Below the pieces are notes generated by a model. The model saw only the letters and a list, made by a program, of their open reading frames with translations, did not search any database and had not been told where the DNA came from. A stretch of DNA of 64,000 nt from FEN-1279 sp964501535. Lineage in GTDB: Bacteria > Bacteroidota > Ignavibacteria > Tepidaquicellales > Tepidaquicellaceae. The stretch spans positions 161,665-225,664 of the forward strand of contig CAZCSV010000005.1 in assembly GCA_964501535.1 (NCBI GenBank). Direction: 5' to 3'. Shown here piece after piece: positions 16,972 through 26,576 of this stretch. The translations under genes and the position numbers were made by a program. Numbering within the stretch: position 1 is the first letter of the stretch; each line of letters opens with the position of its first letter.

Positions 16972-17586
16972 TGAGAGCAAAAATTTAGCATCTGAATAAA
17001 ATTCATCTAAATCATCAACTTTTAATAAATCCAAATAAGCGTCTATAAAATTATTTTCATTGAACTCTTTTCCACCTTTAGCATAAAAATATTTTGATTT
17101 ATTTTTCTGGAATTGTTCGCTTAATGTATCCATATAATTTAATTTATCAAGAGCAAGATTAAACTCCTTATTTCTTAAATGTCTGACTGCTTGCCTATAA
17201 TTATTGTTGAATAATAAAAAATAATAAGCTAAAGATAGAGATATAATAATTAACAAAAATAAACTCAAAATCAGAAAAAGTTTTTTCTTTTTTTTGTTTT
17301 TTACCATTATATTCTTTTCATTTGCAATATTGTTATTTAGCGATGATGAGTTTTCGCTAAGGTCTTCATTTATATCTAAATCAGGTAACTGCTCATCTTT
17401 ACCTTTTTCACTTTCTTTTTCTATTCTCTTCAATTTTTCCATTATAGGTAAAACTGATTTTTCAAAAAATTCAAGGTTATTTTCGAAATAAAACATAGAT
17501 ATTTCTTTGAACCTATTTATATCTGTTTTTGCTATTTGTTCAAGTTCTTCTGACGTGTGAAGCAGTGAATTTATTTTCATAAACAC
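16972..17586 (-). CDS. TPR-like membrane-anchored protein, N-terminal fragment (right of the assembly gap)
   Basis: About 205 visible residues: a ~95-residue cytoplasmic acidic N-terminus with SEELEQIAKTDINRF, one membrane helix (KKKLFLILSLFLLIIISLS, ~residues 100-120), then TPR-like repeats (HLRNKEFNLALDKL, GGKEFNENNFIDAYLDLL). The C-terminal half is in 16314-16961. The topology suggests an inner-membrane anchor with the TPRs outside or inside depending on orientation; the Lys-rich KNKKKKK before the helix favours the N-terminus in the cytoplasm. Purine-rich aaggagtg stands just upstream of the ATG, one of the clearer ribosome sites in the window. Confidence 0.7.
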
Positions 17587-17607
17587 TCCTTTTGATTAAA
17601 TTATTCT

Positions 17608-18636
17608 TTAATAATTTTCTATTAAATATTTTTCTAGTTTGCTTAATGGAAAACGCTGAATTGATGTACCACCTGCAATTAAATAATCATTAATAATTGA
17701 CATGCATGATATTTCTCCCTCTTTTAATAAAAACAATTTTGATTTATATTTTAAATAAATTCCTTCATAAGTTGTTACAAATAAATAATTATACTTATTT
17801 GAAATTATTATATCATTAATACGATGACTGTAAAAATCATCAGATAGTATTTCCCAAGTTTTCCCGAAATTATCTGATTTATAAATTTCACCTTCTGTTG
17901 TTCCCAAATACAAGACAGAATTATAAGATTTCAAAACAGTGATTGGACATCTTTGTGAATTTATTAATTTACTATCAGTATGTCGATATGGAGCTTTAAA
18001 AATTATTTTCCAATTATTTCCATAATCCGAAGATTTAAATAACAAGCCTAATTTACTGTTTATATAGATATTATTTCCTAATTTTATTATTGAGTTAGAT
18101 CCTAATGGTCCTAATGACCGTGAGATATAATAATCGTCTCCTTCAGGTCTATTCCCAAGTATACCATTCCAGCTTACACCGTTATCTGTTGATAAATATA
18201 TACCACTTAGATATTTTGAGATAATTATTTTTCCCCCTTCAATTAAAATTGAATTGATTTCGTTTAAATTATCAAAATTCCCGATACTAGCTTCGTACCA
18301 ATATATACCGCTATTTGTTGAAATGAACAATTGAGAATAAGTGTTTCCAGCATAAATTATTTGATCATTAATTGATATTGAACTTATGCAAGCCATATCC
18401 CCATTCTTAATTAATTCTAATTGATTATTACTTAATGATTCCCAATTCAATCCATAATCTGTAGATAAATATATTCCAACGTTGCAACATGTTCCAACAT
18501 ATAAATTTGATTTATAAACAGAAATTGCACTTATCTTTTCCCAACAATTTTGAAATTTTGGAAAATTCGTATTTTCCCATTGAGCGTAGCTAAAATTTAA
18601 ATATAATAAAAAAATAAATAATATTATTTTTGTCAT
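17608..18636 (-). CDS. Secreted Asp-box (BNR/sortilin-like) repeat protein
   Basis: 342 residues from the ATG at 18636, which places a signal peptide at the start (MTKIILFIFLLYLNFSYAQ); a longer frame with 31 extra residues lacks sense as an export signal. At least five Asp-box type motifs are seen: LSTDYGLNWE, ISTNSGIYWY, LSTDNGVSWN, KSSDYGNNWK and KSDNFGKTWE, spaced by ~45-60 residues as in BNR/Vps10 beta-propellers. No sialidase catalytic residues are evident, so it is probably a surface or periplasmic propeller. It stands first in the minus-strand set with the TPR and WG-repeat genes. Confidence 0.75.
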   Translation of the reverse strand: MTKIILFIFLLYLNFSYAQWENTNFPKFQNCWEKISAISVYKSNLYVGTCCNVGIYLSTDYGLNWESLSNNQLELIKNGDMACISSISINDQIIYAGNTYSQLFISTNSGIYWYEASIGNFDNLNEINSILIEGGKIIISKYLSGIYLSTDNGVSWNGILGNRPEGDDYYISRSLGPLGSNSIIKLGNNIYINSKLGLLFKSSDYGNNWKIIFKAPYRHTDSKLINSQRCPITVLKSYNSVLYLGTTEGEIYKSDNFGKTWEILSDDFYSHRINDIIISNKYNYLFVTTYEGIYLKYKSKLFLLKEGEISCMSIINDYLIAGGTSIQRFPLSKLEKYLIENY

Positions 18637-18920
18637 ATTATTAATGATTGAAATAGTTATAAATTCTTTTTTACAAGAATTGTTTTCTACTGGGTATATT
18701 CTTTCTAGTTTATCGTTTGTATTATCCATAAATCTAAATTTAATAATTAAAAATTTATTTATGATTTAGAGCTTTTACAGTAATATAGGTAGTATTAGTA
18801 TAATATAAATAATATTTTTTAATATTGAAATAAAAAATATTTTACTTTTTAGAGCTTAACCACTTAGGCACTAAGGGCACTGAGTTTTTTATATTTTATA
18901 TTTTATTTTTATATTTTTTT

Positions 18921-19835
18921 TCACCATTTTCCAAATGTAAACACTCCTATCTGGGAAATGCTTTGTTTAGGATTATATTTATCTTTTACCGAGACTGTGA
19001 AACTCGCTTTGTACGGTTCTTCTTTATTTTTTGCCCAGGCATCGAATGCGGATTCTGAAGCAATAAAGTTTAATGTAATATCAAACTGAGTCGGGCTGAC
19101 TTTTTGTATAGTAACTGGTCCGCTGATATTTACATTCAAATCTCCCGGATAATTCGAGATGATAGTTACTCTGTATCCGACTCTGCCCTGGATAGAGCGG
19201 AGTGACGCATCTTCACCGTCCGAAATAAATTTTTGAATATCGATTTTTGGAGATTGTTTTTCTTTGGTAGGTTTAGTGCCACTTTTTCCTTCAACCTCAA
19301 ACCTGATATTGGATTCGCCATTTACTCTTACTTGACCGCTTCCTTTTGGCGGAATTGTTGCAATCTTATTTCCATCAGCGAAAACCTCCAGATTTTTTTC
19401 ATAAGGATTTTTTACACTACTAAAGGTATATTGGGTGAATTCAGGCACCTCAATTGACGTTACACCTGTTTTTGTAATTGGGTCGGGATTATTGCTTGTG
19501 AAAACTGGACCATTATTAGTTTTATCGTTTTTTGCAAAATCACCTTTTGTTTCATTGTCCTTGTTTTCTTTCTTTACATAATTGGTCAAAATCAATTGTA
19601 GGTCAGCTTCGGAATAAATTTTATTTGTATCCCAATCAGTTTTTGAAATTAATCCGAGTGCAATAAGTGAATCTTTTTCTCTTTGTAATTTTTCTGCAAT
19701 CTCTTTATCTACGACTTTATCTCTTTCGAGGACTTCTTCCAGGTTTATATCCGCACCTTTGAGTGCGATTACGCAAATTACAAAAATGTAAAGAACCTGG
19801 TAGATTACGAATTTTATGTCTCTTCCTGTTTTCAT
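18921..19835 (-). CDS. Hypothetical exported or membrane-anchored protein
   Basis: 304 residues. An N-terminal hydrophobic segment (FVIYQVLYIFVICVIALKG, residues ~9-28) is a signal anchor or signal peptide; it is followed by a charged, coiled-coil-like region (residues 30-75), a Asn/Thr-rich linker and a beta-rich C-terminal part with VTIISNYPGDLNVNISGP. I do not recognise the family. Base composition is less A/T-rich than the genes at 14385-18636, so it may not belong to the same acquired set. Confidence 0.6.
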   Translation of the reverse strand: MKTGRDIKFVIYQVLYIFVICVIALKGADINLEEVLERDKVVDKEIAEKLQREKDSLIALGLISKTDWDTNKIYSEADLQLILTNYVKKENKDNETKGDFAKNDKTNNGPVFTSNNPDPITKTGVTSIEVPEFTQYTFSSVKNPYEKNLEVFADGNKIATIPPKGSGQVRVNGESNIRFEVEGKSGTKPTKEKQSPKIDIQKFISDGEDASLRSIQGRVGYRVTIISNYPGDLNVNISGPVTIQKVSPTQFDITLNFIASESAFDAWAKNKEEPYKASFTVSVKDKYNPKQSISQIGVFTFGKW

Positions 19836-20064
19836 AATTTTAATGTTTAAGTTTTCTACAAATATTAAAACTTTAATTAAATTTTAAAATAGAGGGAAGT
19901 GCTTAATTTGAATGAGTAGAAGTACTTAGTAGAATTATGAATTATGAATGCTGTCCCGATAAATCGATCCAGATAAATTGCATCAGGGTGTAAAGAACAC
20001 AGAAACTAAGAACACAAAATATGAATAGCTATATTTTATGTTGAAAATTTAAATAAATAGTTTT

Positions 20065-20715
20065 TTACCACTCTATGGGTTTATTTCTCTTTGTTCCGTC
20101 TTTTTTGATATATGGATTAGGGAACTGGCATTTAAAATAAGTTTCTTTATTGATTTTAAAACTGAAATCTGAAAGATTAGCTAATTCTTTGTTTTTTCTC
20201 ATAAAAGGGAAACAGGATACAATTTTCTTATCAGGGAATAATAATTTAGATGTTTTAATTGCCGGTCCAAGGTCTGTGTCACCTGTTATAATTACTGCTA
20301 CATCACATTCATTTTTCTGGAAAATTTCAAATAATTTTGATGAGATAGCTACATCTGTTTCTTTTTCTTCATATTTTATAATTTCATTTTTACATTTATA
20401 ACAATAGACTGTTTTAGATTTAAATCTTCCGGGAATATCTTTAATTCCAGAATCTTTTAAGCAATCAATGTACAATTCATGTCTTAATACCTTTCCGGGA
20501 TCTTTTTTTTGTAAATGTGTCGCTAAACTTGTAAAATAATAGATTTTTTCTAAACAACATTTTTCCTTAAACTCATTTCCGATTACATATAAATAATTAC
20601 TGCATAATTTATGATAATCGAGCCATTTTAGTGTTTTTATTTTGAAAAACTTTGACGCATCCATTAAAGAATGGTACAAATTAAATCCGTCTAATAAAAA
20701 AATTGTTCTTTTCAT
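20065..20715 (-). CDS. NYN-domain (LabA/DUF88-like PIN-fold) ribonuclease-like protein
   Basis: 216 residues. Acidic active-site positions of the NYN fold are visible: FLLDGFNLYHSL (Asp9, Asn12), EEKETDVAISSKL and VIITGDTDLGPAIK, plus a CxxC (CYKCKNE) before the second motif, as in a common bacterial NYN subfamily of this length. It is predicted to bind metal and cleave RNA. The start codon lies 12 bases after a terminator-like hairpin with a T tract on the same strand (20727-20750), suggesting attenuation of its mRNA. Confidence 0.85.
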   Translation of the reverse strand: MKRTIFLLDGFNLYHSLMDASKFFKIKTLKWLDYHKLCSNYLYVIGNEFKEKCCLEKIYYFTSLATHLQKKDPGKVLRHELYIDCLKDSGIKDIPGRFKSKTVYCYKCKNEIIKYEEKETDVAISSKLFEIFQKNECDVAVIITGDTDLGPAIKTSKLLFPDKKIVSCFPFMRKNKELANLSDFSFKINKETYFKCQFPNPYIKKDGTKRNKPIEW

Positions 20716-20726
20716 AAATAAAAAAA

Positions 20727-20750
20727 CCCTTTGAGTCGTAACTCAAAGGG
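20727..20750 (-). terminator. Terminator or attenuator hairpin in the leader of the NYN gene
   Basis: A 9-bp perfect stem ccctttgag/ctcaaaggg with a 6-base loop; on the minus strand it is followed by a T-rich run that reaches the NYN start codon at 20715. The neighbour to the right is on the plus strand, so the only gene this minus-strand signal can affect is the NYN gene or a short leader RNA. Confidence 0.7.
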
Positions 20751-20917
20751 GGCCAATGAATTACTTGAATTCTATTGGGGTTGAATTATTTAAAATTAAA
20801 TATCTTATGTATTAAATGCAATATCAATTTTTTGTTCAATTTGAATTTCTTATATCATTTAAATTGAATAAATTGAAAGAACTGAATTAAACTTTTAATA
20901 AAATAAATATTAAGAAT

Positions 20918-21565
20918 ATGAGAATATTCATAGACACAGCCAATTTAAAGGAAATCAAAGAAGCGGCTGATATGGGTTTGCTGGATGGAGTAACGACGAA
21001 TCCATCATTAGTGGCAAAAGAAGGTCACAAAAATTTCAGGGATATGCTTGAAAAGATTTGTGCAATCGTAGATGGTGATATTAGTGCGGAGGTGGTTTCA
21101 ACGGATTGCGAAGGAATTTTGAGAGAGGGAAGAGAGCTTGCAAAGATACATAAAAACATTGTAATTAAAGTACCACTAATAAAAGAAGGTTTAAAAGCGG
21201 TAAAGAGATTTAAAGAAGAAGGTATAAAAACTAACGTTACATTGTGCTTCTCGCCTTCACAGGCATTACTTGCTGCGAAAGCTGGTGCATATCTTGTAAG
21301 TCCGTTTGTCGGAAGGTTAGATGATATTTCCGAAAACGGAATGGATTTGATTGCGAAAATAAGACAGATTTATGATAATTACGGTTACCAGACTCAGATT
21401 CTCGTGGCTTCGATAAGGCATCCGATGCATTTTGTAGATTCCTGTATGATTGGAGCGGATGTGTGCACGATGCCGTTTAAAGTCATCGAGGCATTAGCAA
21501 AACATCCTTTGACAGATATCGGATTGGAGAAGTTTTTAGCGGACTGGAAGAAATTGAATAGCTAA
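20918..21565 (+). CDS. fsa: Fructose-6-phosphate aldolase / small transaldolase
   Basis: 215 residues, the length of the FSA/TalC family, shorter than classical transaldolases. [30 protein letters not shown] and the Schiff-base Lys84 in [12 protein letters not shown] are visible, as are [16 protein letters not shown] and [10 protein letters not shown]. It catalyses aldol cleavage of fructose 6-phosphate or transaldolase transfer in the pentose phosphate route; the family does not separate these by sequence at this level. Single-gene unit, followed by a hairpin-containing gap. Confidence 0.9.
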   Translation: MRIFIDTANLKEIKEAADMGLLDGVTTNPSLVAKEGHKNFRDMLEKICAIVDGDISAEVVSTDCEGILREGRELAKIHKNIVIKVPLIKEGLKAVKRFKEEGIKTNVTLCFSPSQALLAAKAGAYLVSPFVGRLDDISENGMDLIAKIRQIYDNYGYQTQILVASIRHPMHFVDSCMIGADVCTMPFKVIEALAKHPLTDIGLEKFLADWKKLNS

Positions 21566-21663
21566 TCACCGATTACGTTGATTTAACTGATTCCACTGAA
21601 AAATATAAAATAATAAAAATAAATTTTTATAAATCTAACGAATCTTAAGAATTTAAGAACGAG

Positions 21664-21688
21664 ATTCCGGCCAAAAACATGCCGGAAT
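21664..21688. repeat. Short ATTCCGGC inverted repeat
   Basis: attccggc and gccggaat form an 8-bp stem with a 9-base loop, followed by gacaaaa. It resembles dispersed attcc(n)ggaatgac-type intergenic repeats and lies between fsa and gcvT. There is no T run, so terminator function is uncertain. Confidence 0.5.
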
Positions 21689-21736
21689 GACAAAATAGGT
21701 AAATCTTAAGAATCTTACAAATATTATGAATTGATT

Positions 21737-22819
21737 ATGAAAAAAACAGCATTTAACGAATTACACAAAAAGTACGGAGCGAAACTCGTAGAGTTTGCGG
21801 GTTTCGAAATGCCTGTGCAATACGAGGGAATAATTGCCGAGCATAAGGCAGTGAGAGAATCGGTGGGAGTATTCGATGTATCACACATGGGTGAAGTAGA
21901 AGTACACGGTAAGGATGCATTTGCATATGTACAGAAGCTGACCACAAATGATGTTTCCGTTCTTTCAAAAGGGAAGATACAGTATTCCTCGATGTGTTAC
22001 AAAGACGGCGGTATGGTAGATGACCTGCTTGTTTATCACTGCGGGGATTATTATTTACTTGTTATCAATGCGGCTAATGTGGATAAAGATTTCAAATGGA
22101 TGCAGGAGAATGTTTTCGGCGATGTGGTATTAAAAAATATTTCCGATAATATTTCCCAGCTTGCGATTCAGGGTCCGAATTCTCTCAAAACACTGCAAAA
22201 GCTTACAGATACTGACCTTTCAAAGATTCCTTATTATAACTTCGAATTTGGAAAAATGGCGGGAATCGATGCGATAATTTCGCATACGGGTTACACGGGC
22301 GAAAAAGTATGTTTTGAGGTTTACATAGATTCCGATATAGAGAAGTCGGAAAAATTATGGAATGCGATTTTCGAAGCGGGGAAAGAATTTAACATAAAGC
22401 CGATTGGACTTGGTGCAAGGGATACTTTAAGGCTGGAGTATGCGTTCAGATTATACGGTAATGATATGGATGAGAAGACGAATCCGCTGGAGGCGGGGCT
22501 TGGATGGATTACAAAACTTGATAAAGGTGATTTCAACGGACGCGAAGCAATTTTGAAATGCAAAGAGGAAGGTTTAAAGAGAAAGCTTGTAGGTTTTGTA
22601 GTCGAGGATAAAATGGTAGCAAGGCACGGACAGGATGTATATTCCGGTGACAGAAAAATCGGTTTTGTAGCGAGCGGAGCGCCATCGCCTATGCTTGAAA
22701 AGAATATCGGAACGGTTTCAATAGAGACGGCTTTTGCGAAAGTCGGGAATGAGATAGAAATTGATATAAGAGGGAAGAGGATTAAGGCGAAAATAGTAAA
22801 AACCCCCTTTTTAAGTTAA
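21737..22819 (+). CDS. gcvT: Glycine cleavage system aminomethyltransferase (T protein)
   Basis: 360 residues from the ATG at 21737 (a TTG two codons upstream is less likely). Typical features: HKKYGAKLVEFAGFEMPVQY, FDVSHMGEVEVHG, SHTGYTGEKVCFEVY and LGARDTLRLEYAFRLYGND, the latter holding the Asp and Arg that bind folate. It transfers the methylene group of glycine to tetrahydrofolate with release of ammonia. The H and P proteins are not in this window. A terminator follows at 22852. Confidence 0.95.
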   Translation: MKKTAFNELHKKYGAKLVEFAGFEMPVQYEGIIAEHKAVRESVGVFDVSHMGEVEVHGKDAFAYVQKLTTNDVSVLSKGKIQYSSMCYKDGGMVDDLLVYHCGDYYLLVINAANVDKDFKWMQENVFGDVVLKNISDNISQLAIQGPNSLKTLQKLTDTDLSKIPYYNFEFGKMAGIDAIISHTGYTGEKVCFEVYIDSDIEKSEKLWNAIFEAGKEFNIKPIGLGARDTLRLEYAFRLYGNDMDEKTNPLEAGLGWITKLDKGDFNGREAILKCKEEGLKRKLVGFVVEDKMVARHGQDVYSGDRKIGFVASGAPSPMLEKNIGTVSIETAFAKVGNEIEIDIRGKRIKAKIVKTPFLS

Positions 22820-22851
22820 AAAGTTCATAAAGTTTTTAAAGTTATAAAGTA

Positions 22852-22879
22852 AAAAAGAGGATAGAAATTTCCTCTTTTT
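22852..22879 (+). terminator. Rho-independent terminator after gcvT
   Basis: aaaaagagga pairs with tcctcttttt in a 10-bp stem with an 8-base loop, ending in a T-rich tail 33 bases past the gcvT stop. Confidence 0.75.
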
Positions 22880-22908
22880 GCTTTTAAATATTGTAGTTAA
22901 ATTTAGAT

Positions 22909-23724
22909 ATGGCAAAAAATATTGATGTATATCTGACGCAGTCATTAATAAACGATGACCTGTTTTTAAAGGATAAGAACGTCGTGGTTGTTGATGTTCT
23001 TCGAGCTACAACAACGATAACGGTAGCGCTTTCAAGCGGAGCGAGGGAAGTAATACCGGCTGAATCGGTTACGATAGCGGCAAGGATTTCGAAAGGGCTG
23101 GGGAAATCCCTGCTTTGCGGAGAAAGGAACGGAGTTGTAGTTGAGGGATTTCATTTTGGAAATTCACCTTTCGAATACAAGAGTGAAGTTATAAAAGACA
23201 AATCACTAATATTCAGTACGACCAACGGAACGATATCAATAACCAAATCGCGTCTGTCAAAATCCTGTGTGCTTGCGAGTTTTGTAAATTTATCATTAGT
23301 CGCAGAGCACATCAAATCGCTCGATGGTGACGTAATAATAGTATGTTCGGGCAAGTTGAATAATTTTTGTATAGAAGATGCGGTATGTGCGGGAGTTATC
23401 ATAGATAGTTTATTAAAAGGGGAGGTTTTGAAAAAGGATTACGCGATTAACGATTCCGCATATGCATGTATAAAGCTTGCCAATAAGCTTGCGATGAAAT
23501 CGGGAGTTGTTTCGGGCGGAAAGATTCTTGAGATGCTGAAGAAAAGCGAGCACGGGAAGTATTTAATTTCATTGGGTTTTGGTGAGGATTTAAAATTATG
23601 TTCCGAAATAAATTCGTATTCACACATGCCTGTATATCACAACGGTACAATTAAGCTTAAGGAAAAAATCGAAATTGAGACATCGGAAAAATCGCAAATG
23701 AAAAAAATCAAGATAAGTAAATGA
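22909..23724 (+). CDS. comB: 2-phosphosulfolactate phosphatase family protein (ComB)
   Basis: 271 residues. VVVVDVLRATTTITVAL near residue 25, SLLCGERNG, GNSPFEY, FSTTNGT and the C-terminal half with IEDAVCAGVIID match the ComB family, which dephosphorylates 2-phosphosulfolactate in coenzyme M synthesis. In bacteria without methanogenesis the true role is unclear (sulfolactate formation is possible). The gene overlaps ftsK by 4 bases (ATGA), so both are likely translated from one mRNA. Confidence 0.85.
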   Translation: MAKNIDVYLTQSLINDDLFLKDKNVVVVDVLRATTTITVALSSGAREVIPAESVTIAARISKGLGKSLLCGERNGVVVEGFHFGNSPFEYKSEVIKDKSLIFSTTNGTISITKSRLSKSCVLASFVNLSLVAEHIKSLDGDVIIVCSGKLNNFCIEDAVCAGVIIDSLLKGEVLKKDYAINDSAYACIKLANKLAMKSGVVSGGKILEMLKKSEHGKYLISLGFGEDLKLCSEINSYSHMPVYHNGTIKLKEKIEIETSEKSQMKKIKISK

Positions 23725-26300
23725 ACAAGAAAATGAAATCGCGGCTTTCCGAAGAGAATAAATCGAGGGAAAGCAGGAAGAGAAAGGCGAAGGAAGAGGA
23801 GGAATTTGCAATTCCCGAGACCTTTAAGAAGAAGTTGATAGGGTTTTTGCTTTTTCTCATCGGTATTTTATTTTTCTTTGCGATAATTTCATATTCAGAT
23901 AAAGACCAGGTATTACTCGAGCACATAGGATTTTTCGATTTCTTCCGCAAGGAAACATATTCATCGCAGTATGTAATCAACAACTGGCTGGGCATAGCGG
24001 GAGCATTCACATCAAATGTTTTCGTGAATAATATATTCGGGTACTATTCGTTAATTATATCGATAGTAATCTGCATAGTCGGATATACAATTTTCAGGGG
24101 CAAAGCACTATACCGTGCGGTGACATTCGGTATTTATTCGATTTTGATGATGGTGATTCTTGCTTCCGCGACGGGATTACTGAGATTATTTCTTGGCAGG
24201 GATTCGATATCGACCAAAGTCAGCGGTGTAGCGGGTGATTTTTTAGGAAATGTATTTTACAAATTTATGGGCAGTGTCGGTTCATCGATATTTCTTGTTC
24301 TCTTATTTGCTCTGACAGCATTTCTTCTATTCGACAGCAACATATTAAAGACTCTGGCGAGGTTAAAAATATTTTTTGAAAAGATAAAGGAAAAATTCAG
24401 GAAAGAGAAAGACGAGCTGAAGGTAAAGGAAGAAAAGAAACAGGAACTGAAAGAATCCGTGAACCAGCTCGACAGTGAGATTGCAGAAGCTCTAAAGAAG
24501 GAGCGGGAAAGAATTCAGAAGCTGAAGACACTGAAGGAATTTGACGAAACAGACCCGATGATAAAAGAAACGGAAATAAAGCGGCCGGATTCGAAAGCAG
24601 AGAAGCATATTAAGAAAGAGTCTGAGCCGATAGTTCCTCCTGCTGTGGAAAAACCTATCGACGAAAAGACAAGGAAAGAGAAGCCGAAGAAGGAAATAGA
24701 GTCCCTGCTGGTAAAAGAGGAAAAAAAGGAAGAGATTTCCGAGATAGATATCAATCCCGAAAACTCTAACGAACTTGATGATATTGAGAGCAAGCAGGAA
24801 GATGATTTTGTGGAGGAAACGCTTGAGGATTACACTCAACCTCCTCTCGATTTGCTCGATGAACCAACGAAGGAAGAATTCGAAGTGATTTCAGACGAGG
24901 AAGTAAATCAAAACGGAAAACTGCTTCAGGAGAAACTCTTAAAATTCGGAATTGAAATAGAGAAAGTTTTTGCAACACCGGGACCGGTTGTAACGCTTTA
25001 CGAGCTGATACCTTCGCCGGAAGTAAAGCTTTCCAAGATAGAATCGTTGCAGGATGATATTGCGCTCGCATTGAAGGCAAAGGGAATCAGGATGATAATC
25101 CCGATGCCCGGAAAAGGCACGGTAGGCGTGGAGATTCCGAACAGCAAGTCGCAGATTGTGAGGATAAAGACAGTAATAAACTCGGATGAATACAAATCGA
25201 GCACGAAGAGGCTGACAGCGGCTTTCGGGAAATTAATCGACGGTAAGATTTTTGTAGATGACCTTGCGAAAATGCCGCACATTTTAATAGCGGGTGCAAC
25301 GGGTTCGGGAAAGAGCGTTGGGATAAACACAATAATTGCGGGACTGCTGTATAAAATGCATCCATCGGATTTAAAGTTCGTGATGATAGACCCGAAGAAA
25401 ATAGAACTGAGTTTATATTCGAAGTTAAGAAAACATTTTATTGCTACTACTACGGATATCAACGAAAGCATTGTAACGAGTTCGGCGAATGCTGTTTCGG
25501 TTTTGAAGAGCGTAGAAATCGAAATGGAGCAGAGATACGATAAGCTTGCAAATGCGGGAGTCCGTGATATTAAAGCATACAACGAAAAATATGCAATGGG
25601 TAAGCTGAAAAACACTGAAGCCATAAGGCACAGAAAGATGCCTTATATAGTGGTAATCATAGATGAGCTTGCTGATTTGATGATTACGGCAAAGCGTGAT
25701 ATCGAGGACCCGATTACGCGTATTGCACAGATGGCGAGAGCTGTAGGAATACATTTGATACTCGCTACTCAAAGACCTTCTGTTGATGTTATCACGGGTG
25801 TGATTAAAGCAAACTTCCCCGTGAGGATAGCATATCAGGTTGCATCTAAAATTGATTCGAGAACCATACTCGATGGTTCGGGTGCCGACCAGCTTTTAAG
25901 AAACGGCGACATGCTTTATCTGTCTTCATCTTTCCAAAAACCAATCAGAATCCAGAATGCATATATCTCGACTGAGGAGTGCGAGAGACTTGTCGAACAT
26001 ATAGGAAATCAAAAAGGATTTTCAAAACCGTATTTATTACCATCCTTAATCGAAAAAAGAGTCGGAGCTAATGCATACGATGGTGACAGGGATGATATGT
26101 TCGAAGAAGCCGCACGGCTTGTGTTAAAACTCCAGCAATGTTCGACTTCTACACTCCAAAGACGTCTGAAACTCGGCTATGCAAGAGCGGCTAGAATAGT
26201 TGACCAGATGGAAGTCGCGGGAATCGTCGGTCCCAACCAGGGAGCCAAAGGAAGAGAAATACTGATTACGGAAGATGATCTGGAAGATTTGCTGTCGTGA
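23721..26300 (+). CDS. ftsK: FtsK/SpoIIIE DNA translocase
   Basis: 859 residues. Domains in order: basic N-terminus, four membrane helices (~residues 35-200), a long charged linker rich in Lys/Glu (~210-390), the alpha/beta motor with Walker A GATGSGKSVG (~residue 521-530) and Walker B VVIIDELADLM (~residue 640), and the winged-helix gamma domain at the C-terminus (~800-859) with CSTSTLQRRLKLGYARAARI, which reads chromosome orienting sequences. It pumps DNA through the septum for chromosome dimer resolution. Its antisense frames are shadows of the charged linker and motor. Confidence 0.97.
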   Translation: MNKKMKSRLSEENKSRESRKRKAKEEEEFAIPETFKKKLIGFLLFLIGILFFFAIISYSDKDQVLLEHIGFFDFFRKETYSSQYVINNWLGIAGAFTSNVFVNNIFGYYSLIISIVICIVGYTIFRGKALYRAVTFGIYSILMMVILASATGLLRLFLGRDSISTKVSGVAGDFLGNVFYKFMGSVGSSIFLVLLFALTAFLLFDSNILKTLARLKIFFEKIKEKFRKEKDELKVKEEKKQELKESVNQLDSEIAEALKKERERIQKLKTLKEFDETDPMIKETEIKRPDSKAEKHIKKESEPIVPPAVEKPIDEKTRKEKPKKEIESLLVKEEKKEEISEIDINPENSNELDDIESKQEDDFVEETLEDYTQPPLDLLDEPTKEEFEVISDEEVNQNGKLLQEKLLKFGIEIEKVFATPGPVVTLYELIPSPEVKLSKIESLQDDIALALKAKGIRMIIPMPGKGTVGVEIPNSKSQIVRIKTVINSDEYKSSTKRLTAAFGKLIDGKIFVDDLAKMPHILIAGATGSGKSVGINTIIAGLLYKMHPSDLKFVMIDPKKIELSLYSKLRKHFIATTTDINESIVTSSANAVSVLKSVEIEMEQRYDKLANAGVRDIKAYNEKYAMGKLKNTEAIRHRKMPYIVVIIDELADLMITAKRDIEDPITRIAQMARAVGIHLILATQRPSVDVITGVIKANFPVRIAYQVASKIDSRTILDGSGADQLLRNGDMLYLSSSFQKPIRIQNAYISTEECERLVEHIGNQKGFSKPYLLPSLIEKRVGANAYDGDRDDMFEEAARLVLKLQQCSTSTLQRRLKLGYARAARIVDQMEVAGIVGPNQGAKGREILITEDDLEDLLS

Positions 26301-26369
26301 GAGAAAATTTAATTAAATATCTTGATTCTTTTTGCAAGCAATTTTAAATTTATATAAATAAAATTTATT

Positions 26370-26576
26370 ATGAGGCAAGTAATTATATATCCCGGTGAAG
26401 ACGATTATTGGGTAGCAGAATGCCCGAGTTTAAAAGGTTGTATCAGTCAGGGAGAAACCAAGGAGAAAGCAATCGAGAATATAAAGGAAGCTATTTCGCT
26501 TTATATTAAAACTCTGGTTGAAGATAATCTCGATGTTCCGAAGGATAATTTTGAATCAATGCTCATTGCCGTATGA
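26370..26576 (+). CDS. hicB: HicB-family antitoxin
   Basis: 68 residues with the HicB partial RNase-H-like fold: VIIYPGEDDYWVAECPSLKGC and GETKEKAIENIKEAI. No additional DNA-binding domain is attached. It would bind and neutralise HicA. Here hicB precedes hicA, the reverse of the classical order, and the genes overlap by 4 bases (ATGA). Confidence 0.88.
   Translation: MRQVIIYPGEDDYWVAECPSLKGCISQGETKEKAIENIKEAISLYIKTLVEDNLDVPKDNFESMLIAV

Noticed and set aside
21566..21736. Glycine riboswitch before gcvT
   Set aside because: No conserved aptamer core or tandem stems; only a short attccggc hairpin is present.
24998..25624. 208-residue antisense frame
   Set aside because: Shadow of the ftsK motor domain on the opposite strand, low-complexity Ser/Phe-rich translation.
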